Shown here in pieces: positions 61,757 to 64,000 of a DNA stretch of 64,000 bases (position 1 is its first letter; each line of letters starts with the position of its first letter). The position numbers and the translations under genes are program-made. Source of the DNA: Nephrocerus scutellatus (Eukaryota; Arthropoda; Insecta; Diptera; Pipunculidae); the NCBI GenBank assembly GCA_947095585.1, contig OX352763.1, positions 65,009,016-65,073,015 of the forward strand, read 5' to 3'. Below the pieces are notes generated by a model. The model ran no database searches. It worked only from the letters and a program-made list of their open reading frames with translations, and was not told the origin of the DNA.

Positions 61757-63375
61757 TCGCATGAAATTCGGAATGCAGGACTAAGATGTGACTATAAGAT
61801 TTCTTCCTTTGGAAATTCTGGGATATAATCATTATTGTCTGGAATTTCTGGAACAAAGCAATTTCTCAAGCGATTCGCATGAAATTCGGAATGTAGGACT
61901 AAGATTTCTTCCTATGGGAACTCTGGAATATAATCATTATTGTCTGGAATATCTGGAGCAAAGCAATTTTTCAAGCGTTTCGCATGAAATTCGGAATTTA
62001 GGACTAAGATGTGACTATAAGATTTCTTCCTATGGAAATTCTAGAATATAATCATTATTGTCTGGAATTTCTGGAACAAAGCAATTTCTCAAGCGATTCG
62101 CATGAAATTCGGAATGTAGGACTAAGATGTGACTATAAGATTTCTTCCTATGGAAATTCTGGAATATAATCATTATTGTCTGGAATTTCTGGAACAAAGC
62201 AATTTCTCAAGCGATTCGCATGAAATTCGGAATGTAGGACTAAGATGTGACTATAAGATTTCTGGAATATAATCATTATTGTCTGGAATTTCTGGAACAA
62301 AGCAATTTCTCAAGCGATTCGCATGAAATTTGGAATGTAGGACTAAGATGTGACTATAAGATTTCTTCCAATGGAAATTCTGGTATATAATCATTATTGT
62401 CTGGAATTTCTGGAACAAAGCAATTTCTCAAGCGATTCGCATGAAATTCGGAATGTAAGACTAAGATGTGACTATAAGATTTTTTCCTATGGAAATTCTG
62501 GAATATTATCATTATTGTGTGGAATATCTGGTGCAAAGCAATTTTTCAAGCGATTCGCATGAAATTCGGAATGTAGGACTAAGATGTGACTATAAGATTT
62601 CTGGAATATAATCATTATTGTCTGGAATTTCTGGAACAAAGCAATTTCTCAAGCGATTCGCATGAAATTTGGAATGTAGGACTAAGATGTGACTATAAGA
62701 TTTCTTACAATGGAAATTCTGGTATATAATCATTATTGTCTGGAATTTCTGGAACAAAGCAATTTCTCAAGCGATTCGCATGAAATTCGGAATGTAAGAC
62801 TAAGATGTGACTATAAGATTTTTTCCTATGGAAATTCTGGAATATTATCATTATTGTGTGGAATATCTGGTGCAAAGCAATTTTTCAAGCGATTCGCATG
62901 AAATTCGGAATGTAGGACTAAGATGTGACTATAAGATTTTTTCCTATGGAAATTCTGGAATATAATCATTATTGTCTGGAATATCTGGATCAAAGCTATT
63001 TTTCAAGCGATTCGCATGAAATTCGGAATGTAGCACTAAGATGTGACTATAAGATTTCTTCCTATGGAAATTCTGGAATATAATCATTATTGTCTGGAAT
63101 TCTGGAACAAAGCAATTTCTAAAGCGATTGGCATGAAATTAGGAATGTAGGACTATAAGATTTCTTCCTGTGGAAATTCTGGAATATAATCATTATTGTC
63201 TGGAATTTCTGGAACAAAGCAATTTCTCAAGCGATTCGCATGAAATTCGGAATGTAGGACTAAGATGCGACTATAAGACTTCTTGCTATGGAAATTCTGG
63301 AATATGATCATTATGGGCTGGAATTTCTGGAACAAAGCAATTTCTCAAGCGATTCGCATGAAATTCGGAATGTAG
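61757..63375. repeat. 118-bp satellite block between two spacer copies
   Basis: About 1.62 kb of the same satellite in the same orientation. It resumes at TCGCATGAAATTCGGAAT and includes the 339-bp units (62,350 and 62,689). It matches 59,160-60,541 at +3,070, changing to +2,834 near the end because two monomers (236 bp) present at about 60,230-60,465 are missing here. Confidence 0.93.
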
Positions 63376-64000
63376 ACACCACCAAATAAAAAAAATGTAA
63401 ATATCAAATTGTCGCCCTACAAGCAGACTGTAAGTCGGTTCAAAATACAGCCGCAATTTCGTGCATACCAACTGCCTGCCATTTTTTGTGCAGCACAAGC
63501 TGCGAAGCTTCTTAATTCTTTACGGCAGCCGTAGTGATAGTATAGTCTCTGTTCATTTTCTCTCAGTGCTCTGCTCTGTTCTTTCGATCAACATAGCATA
63601 AAATGTGAGTGAGTGCTCTCGTGTTTGGTCGTGTAACAGAAAAAATTACTGCTATAAGTTACAAAAAAGAGGCATATAACAATGACAACCTGCAAGCTTA
63701 AGTCCTTTAATAAATTTTTTTATTTAATCGTATTGCTTAATTATAGACTTAATTTAATCGTATTTAAAAATTATAATGTTAATATTTGCCAATAGAATAG
63801 AATGAAGCAAACATCTACTGCACATGTGGTAGTATAGTCTCTGTTCATGGTGTTCTATCGGTGCTCTGCTCTGTTTGTTCTATTAACATTGCATAAAATT
63901 ATACAGTGCTTTCTGAGGGAGAAAAAAAAATACAAATGTTACCAAAAAGAGGCAAGGCCATTCACAAGTTGCAAGAAACGTTGCTGTTGCTGCTATTTCC
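63376..64000. repeat. Non-satellite spacer, copy 2 (cut by window end)
   Basis: Repeats 60,542-61,166 at +2,834. The one difference I noticed is AAAATTATACAG here versus AAAATGATACAG near 61,062. The rest of the spacer lies past the window. Confidence 0.93.

Noticed and set aside
16032..63335. More than a hundred open frames of 60-99 codons on both strands of the satellite
   Set aside because: They recur because the monomer recurs. 118 is not a multiple of 3, so frames change each unit and stop at fixed places. No motif, start context or conservation beyond the DNA repeat is seen.
1..64000. tRNA, rRNA, snRNA or histone genes
   Set aside because: I looked for conserved boxes and familiar coding stretches on both strands and saw none that could be supported.

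Overview
The window reads as eukaryotic heterochromatin from an insect, most likely a higher (cyclorrhaphan) fly. I infer this from an env-bearing Ty3/gypsy errantivirus of the gypsy/17.6 kind, RTE-like LINE, hAT and TIR-element debris, AT-rich spacers and a very long satellite array. No host protein-coding gene, rRNA or tRNA gene could be supported.

Left part (1-16,045), transposon debris. At 1-4,167 lies the 3' half of a degraded errantivirus on the + strand: reverse transcriptase/RNase H, integrase, env and a 3' LTR, broken by stops and frameshifts; gag and protease lie outside the window. At 4,546-5,165 is an element built of ~120-bp internal repeats. From 5,104 to 10,616 a ~2.75-kb segment occurs twice in direct tandem. 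Each copy holds another ~120-bp-repeat element, a 135-bp MITE with a 3-bp target duplication, and a minus-strand LINE endonuclease/RT fragment. An AT-rich spacer follows, then a complete but non-autonomous hAT element (11,630-12,717) with a perfect 8-bp target duplication, a second TIR element (12,808-13,450), a possible Harbinger remnant, a further ~120-bp-repeat element (14,961-15,375) and a possible LTR/primer-binding-site remnant.

Right part (16,046-64,000), satellite DNA. A head-to-tail array of a 118-bp monomer (about 34% GC) runs ~44.5 kb without interruption and in one orientation. It is organised into nested higher-order repeats (periods of about 1.1, 1.3, 1.5, 1.7, 1.8, 1.9, 2.0 and 2.2 kb) and one ~4.6-kb internal duplication. 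A 1,215-bp non-satellite spacer interrupts it at 60,542. The same spacer begins again at 63,376 after ~1.6 kb of satellite, so the right edge is a compound ~2.83-kb repeat of satellite plus spacer that continues out of the window.

Nothing here works together as an operon or pathway. The layout fits pericentromeric or other heterochromatic DNA shaped by unequal exchange and transposon burial. The most notable structures are the 118-bp satellite with its marker-based higher-order structure, the spacer-containing compound repeat and the hAT element. Monomer counts, identities and boundaries were worked out by eye; a dot plot or tandem-repeat search would refine them.
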